Assembly: GCF_001411555.2 (NCBI RefSeq)
Contig: NC_049902.1
Coordinates: 14,532,237 to 14,596,236, forward strand
Reading direction: 5' to 3'
DNA length: 64,000 nt
Origin: Juglans regia
Taxonomy: Eukaryota > Streptophyta > Magnoliopsida > Fagales > Juglandaceae
Shown here in pieces: positions 60,650-64,000 of the stretch. The notes below the pieces were generated by a model, which saw only the letters and a list, made by a program, of their open reading frames with translations, searched no databases and was not told the origin of the DNA. Made by a program: the position numbers and the translations under genes. Each line of letters starts with the position of its first letter. The stretch's first letter is position 1.

Positions 60650-62653
60650 TGTAACATGGATGCATGAATGATTGACTCCATGCATTTCATATCATTCGTA
60701 CATGATTTAGTCATCTTATCTTTCACTTACTTAGTGGTCATCATAACATATGTGCATCGGTCTAATTGTCGTTGACCGCATAAATCGTAGCATAACATAT
60801 AGTGAATCATGCTTAGGTCCGTGGCACCTCATACATCATAGCATATATATGGTGAACCACGCTTAGGTCTGTGACACCACATAATTCATATAGTGAACCA
60901 CGCTTAGGTCCGTGACACCACATAAATCATAGCATAGCATATGGTAAGCACACTTAAGGTCTATGTCACCGCATACATCGTAGCATAGCATATGATGAAG
61001 CACGCTTAGGTCCGTGTCACCAAGTACATCATAGCATACTTATGGTGGACCACGTTCAGTTTTGTGCCTTGCACATCCACCCATAACATAAGGCCAATCT
61101 TAAAGCTTACTTATTGTTCACATGAATTCTTACTTATCTTATCATAATGCATATGAACATATTGACTTCTTGACTTTCATGACATATCTCACTTATAAGC
61201 ATGGCATAGCATTGATCATGGGATATTAACATGAGCATTACATAGCATAGCATAACTTACATAACATAACGTAATGTAAGCGTCACATAGCATAATCTAA
61301 GCATAACATAACATGCATAATCATTACATGGCATACGTGTGATTTTCATAAATATCACATCCATTCTAACAAACAACCCAATCTGCATAACATACATCAT
61401 TTCATTCACAAGCATATTGTCATAATTCGTTGAGGGTTCATGAAAAGGGGCTAACCTTGAATTGGCTCGTACATAGATAGGTGAACAACACTTTTTCATG
61501 CTAACATTAGTAACTACTAATATCATATAATTGTTTAAATAGTAATATCATATTTAGTCCTTCAATTATAATTAGTAAGGAATATATTTTTTATCTTAAT
61601 CTATAAAATAATGGGGGAAACATTTGGTTCGTAAAATAGACTTAATTGTACTTAGTAGCAAAATCCTTGTAACTTATTACTACGATCAAATCATATATTA
61701 ATACTTGGCAATATAAGTTATGCCCTTAATTATTTTCTGTAAAAATAAGGTGTATGGGCTAATATATTTATTCAAGTATGATTTGCCCTAAGTTAAAATT
61801 CCAGTCCAGCCCAATTAGGGAAAATCAGCCCCACTTACAACCATAGCCCACAAGAAAGTCAACCATAGCCCCACTTACAGTTTCTGAAATGCAATAAAAC
61901 CAAGCCCATGTGAAAATCAGGCCACTTAAGCCAAGTCCATCAAGAGATCAAACCCAACATGAGAATTAAGCCCACAAGCACATCAGCCCTCTTGAATTAT
62001 TATAGGGCAATAATGTAATTAAACAAACAAAAGAGGCTTTCAGAGGCTTTACGGAAAGTAGAGGTATTGGTTGAAGGGCATTTTTGTTATAATGAAAGAC
62101 ATGCACTTACTTTTGGAAAATGATACAATTACAACTCTTTTTTACAACTTTTATACAACCATGCGTTAAATGAGAGATATTTTTGTAAAACAACTTATAA
62201 AAGTAACATCACCTTATATAAATACCCTCAATTTAACACATAGTTGTATAAAAATTATAAAAATGAGTTGTAAGTCTATCATTACTCTTTACTTTTTGGC
62301 GAAGGCTGAAAAATGAGAAAGGAAAATCTGATTGTGAAATCAGATAACACTGGATAAAGCAAAGGCCCGTGCGACAAACTTTGAAAAGAAGCAATTTTGA
62401 GACTAAAGAAGTTTTCGGTACTGAGATGAGCAAAACAGAGAGTTTGAGAGAGGAAATATCGTGCGACAAAGAGGGATTCAAACTCACTAAGAGAAAGGAA
62501 GGTGCGATGGCAGAGGAAATGAGAGGTGCGGCAGTGGATCTGGGGTGGCCTGAGTCGTGGTCGGCAGTTTTTGGGTTATCGAGTGGTGTTCCGACTCCTC
62601 TGTGGTGGTCGACGGTGGCGACGATGTTGTCTGGTGTTTTCGGCGAGGTAAGT
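60650..62653 (-). mobile_element. Truncated long-type LTR
   Basis: It is homologous to 1-1735 in the same orientation: a hairpin repeat array (60780-61080), CATG-rich DNA, GGGGCTAACCTTGAATTGGC (61447, donor-like on minus), then a purine-rich leader (62370-62650). Its low end fades near 60650 and its high end is interrupted by another LTR at 62654. Frames such as 62369-62776 run across the junction and are not genes. Confidence 0.6.
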
Positions 62654-64000
62654 TGTGAAGCCCCCAGGTTACCACTTGGGATGAAACGAAGACTTAGAGC
62701 TCCAGGATATGTAACACATGGTTATATACCCCCGTTCATGATAATTAATATGCAATGCATCCTAGTATGCAACTAACAGTATGCAGTAATCGCTACGGAA
62801 TAAGGGTGACTAAATAAAACTTATGCTAGAACGAACTAAAACATCCCAATATAATTAATAACCATCATAAGTTCAAACCATAAGGTAACATATCCCTCGA
62901 TACAGACTACTTTCAATAACAAGTCTCTATGATTAGATCAATTCCTTCATATGCTCTAAAGCACAAAAGGTTAAAGCTATGAACATCAAAATAAGATCTA
63001 ATCTTTTATCGAGGTTTGGCTCCTCCTCAATCAGTCGGATCCATTGGTCCATCCTGTTCATCCTCGTCAAGTCCTGATACTACTTCTATCATTCCAAGTG
63101 GAATGATAGTGGGTCCACAAGGGGTGAGATTTACTTGAAATCTCAATAAGTTAACAACCAATGTGCATAAAGATAAATCATGCATGATAAATGATAAATA
63201 TAAAATGCATGTTATGCTGAATAATCAATATTTTTCTCCCATCTAGATTCGACAACATTTTCAAAAAAAAAAAAAAAAAAAAAAAAAGATTTTGATTCAC
63301 ATTTTCTTATAGAGAACATTTTTTCAATTCAGCTTTAAAAAATGTAACATTTCATCATCATTAAGCCATTATTAACAATAACATTAACCTTGACATCATA
63401 ACGTATGGTATCATCACAGTTTCCTGTATGCATTGTGAGTACCTGTTGGTGACAGTAGTACAACTTATGTTGAAACTAATTTGTCTGCAGACTCGTTCTC
63501 AATATATTGGTAACATAACATAACATCATCATAACATTATAACATATATGCCCACCAGTTTTAGGTGTCATAAATTTTGACTTCGCTCCAGCGTTCTTTA
63601 AAAAGAACCCATTCGAAGCTCGTTAACTGTTCTCTGTCAATCTAGGAGTTACCATTCCATTTTTACTCACTCCAGAGTGGACAAAGGAGTTCCACCAGGA
63701 TAATTCTCCATCATAAACTTTGGGGACATGACAAAAATGGCATTTTCATGCAATGTTTTGAAAATATTTTCATGACATGTGTTCGTAAGTATGCTTCTTG
63801 TGAAAATAACAATTTTGTGTAACATGCTCAAATCGTGAAAGATTGCACGTCATTTAAGCAAGTAGTCATGTACTCAATGCATCATATAACATGATATTTC
63901 ATGCTCAAAAGGAAAATTATAACATGAATATGACATTTATCAATAAATCATAAATAACTTATCGAAGTGTAAATTAGAGGCCAACTTACAAACTGTCCAA
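62654..64000 (-). mobile_element. 3' part of a long LTR, continues past the window
   Basis: TGTGAAGCCCCCAGG at 62654 is an LTR 3' end read on the minus strand. The stretch is the reverse complement of the outer LTR's 41740-43041, matching through the GTTCTTT...AAAGAAC palindrome (63593-63608) and GTAAGTTGG donor region (about 63975-63990). The 5' end lies outside. An A-run of about 24 occurs near 63263-63286. Confidence 0.8.

Noticed and set aside
62369..62776. 135-codon ORF
   Set aside because: It crosses the boundary between two different LTRs at 62654, so it cannot be an evolved gene.

Overview
This window is nuclear DNA from a flowering plant. It is intron-bearing, AT-rich and densely packed with nested retrotransposons. 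The only host-gene sequence recognised is the 3' end of a DA2-like RING E3 ubiquitin ligase gene. The mobile elements (plant L1-type LINEs with RNase H and DUF4283 ORF1 domains, a TRIM, Tourist and hAT MITEs, a tRNA-derived SINE) fit a woody eudicot. I lean weakly towards Fagales, but nothing here proves it.

Layout. 1-1735: truncated minus-strand LTR. 1745-2115: plus-strand LINE endonuclease fragment. 2399-6898: last two recognisable exons of the DA2-like gene, frameshifted and without its upstream exons, with a 3.9 kb intron holding a hAT MITE, a Tourist MITE and a TRIM. 7260-8617: LTR-like remnant and AT-rich DNA. 8618-21160: two minus-strand LINEs (A and B) that share their 3' kilobase and 600 bp of downstream flank. 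LINE A is split by a 2.7 kb solo LTR. 21158-21358: small inverted-repeat element. 21365-28100: Ty3/gypsy integrase remnant split by a 5.8 kb solo LTR, which itself carries a MITE and a second solo LTR. 28356-43510: second gypsy integrase remnant split by a 14.1 kb composite. That composite is a long solo LTR containing a 526 bp LTR and two 4.5-4.9 kb solo LTRs of one family in head-to-head inverted orientation. 43532-46753: two truncated LTRs abutting each other. 46946-53742: LINE C, full length by its 13 bp target duplication, with the reverse-transcriptase core deleted and a 2.6 kb solo LTR in ORF1. 53756-60300: low-copy-looking AT-rich DNA with microsatellites, one SINE and unrecognised short ORFs. 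60297-64000: MITE, then two more minus-strand LTRs, the last running off the window.

Seven solo LTRs plus one TRIM have recognisable 5 bp target-site duplications (five of the solo LTRs and the TRIM within simple contexts are perfect; two solo LTRs differ at one base), so the insertion order can be read directly. No element is intact or looks autonomous, and no complete host gene is visible.

The most unusual signal is in the long LTRs. Different copies keep hairpin-forming segments at matching places: one overlapping a splice-donor-like site, one upstream of it, one at the start of a conserved block, and tandem arrays of short hairpins. Several stems show paired compensating changes between copies, suggesting selection for folded DNA or RNA while the elements were active.
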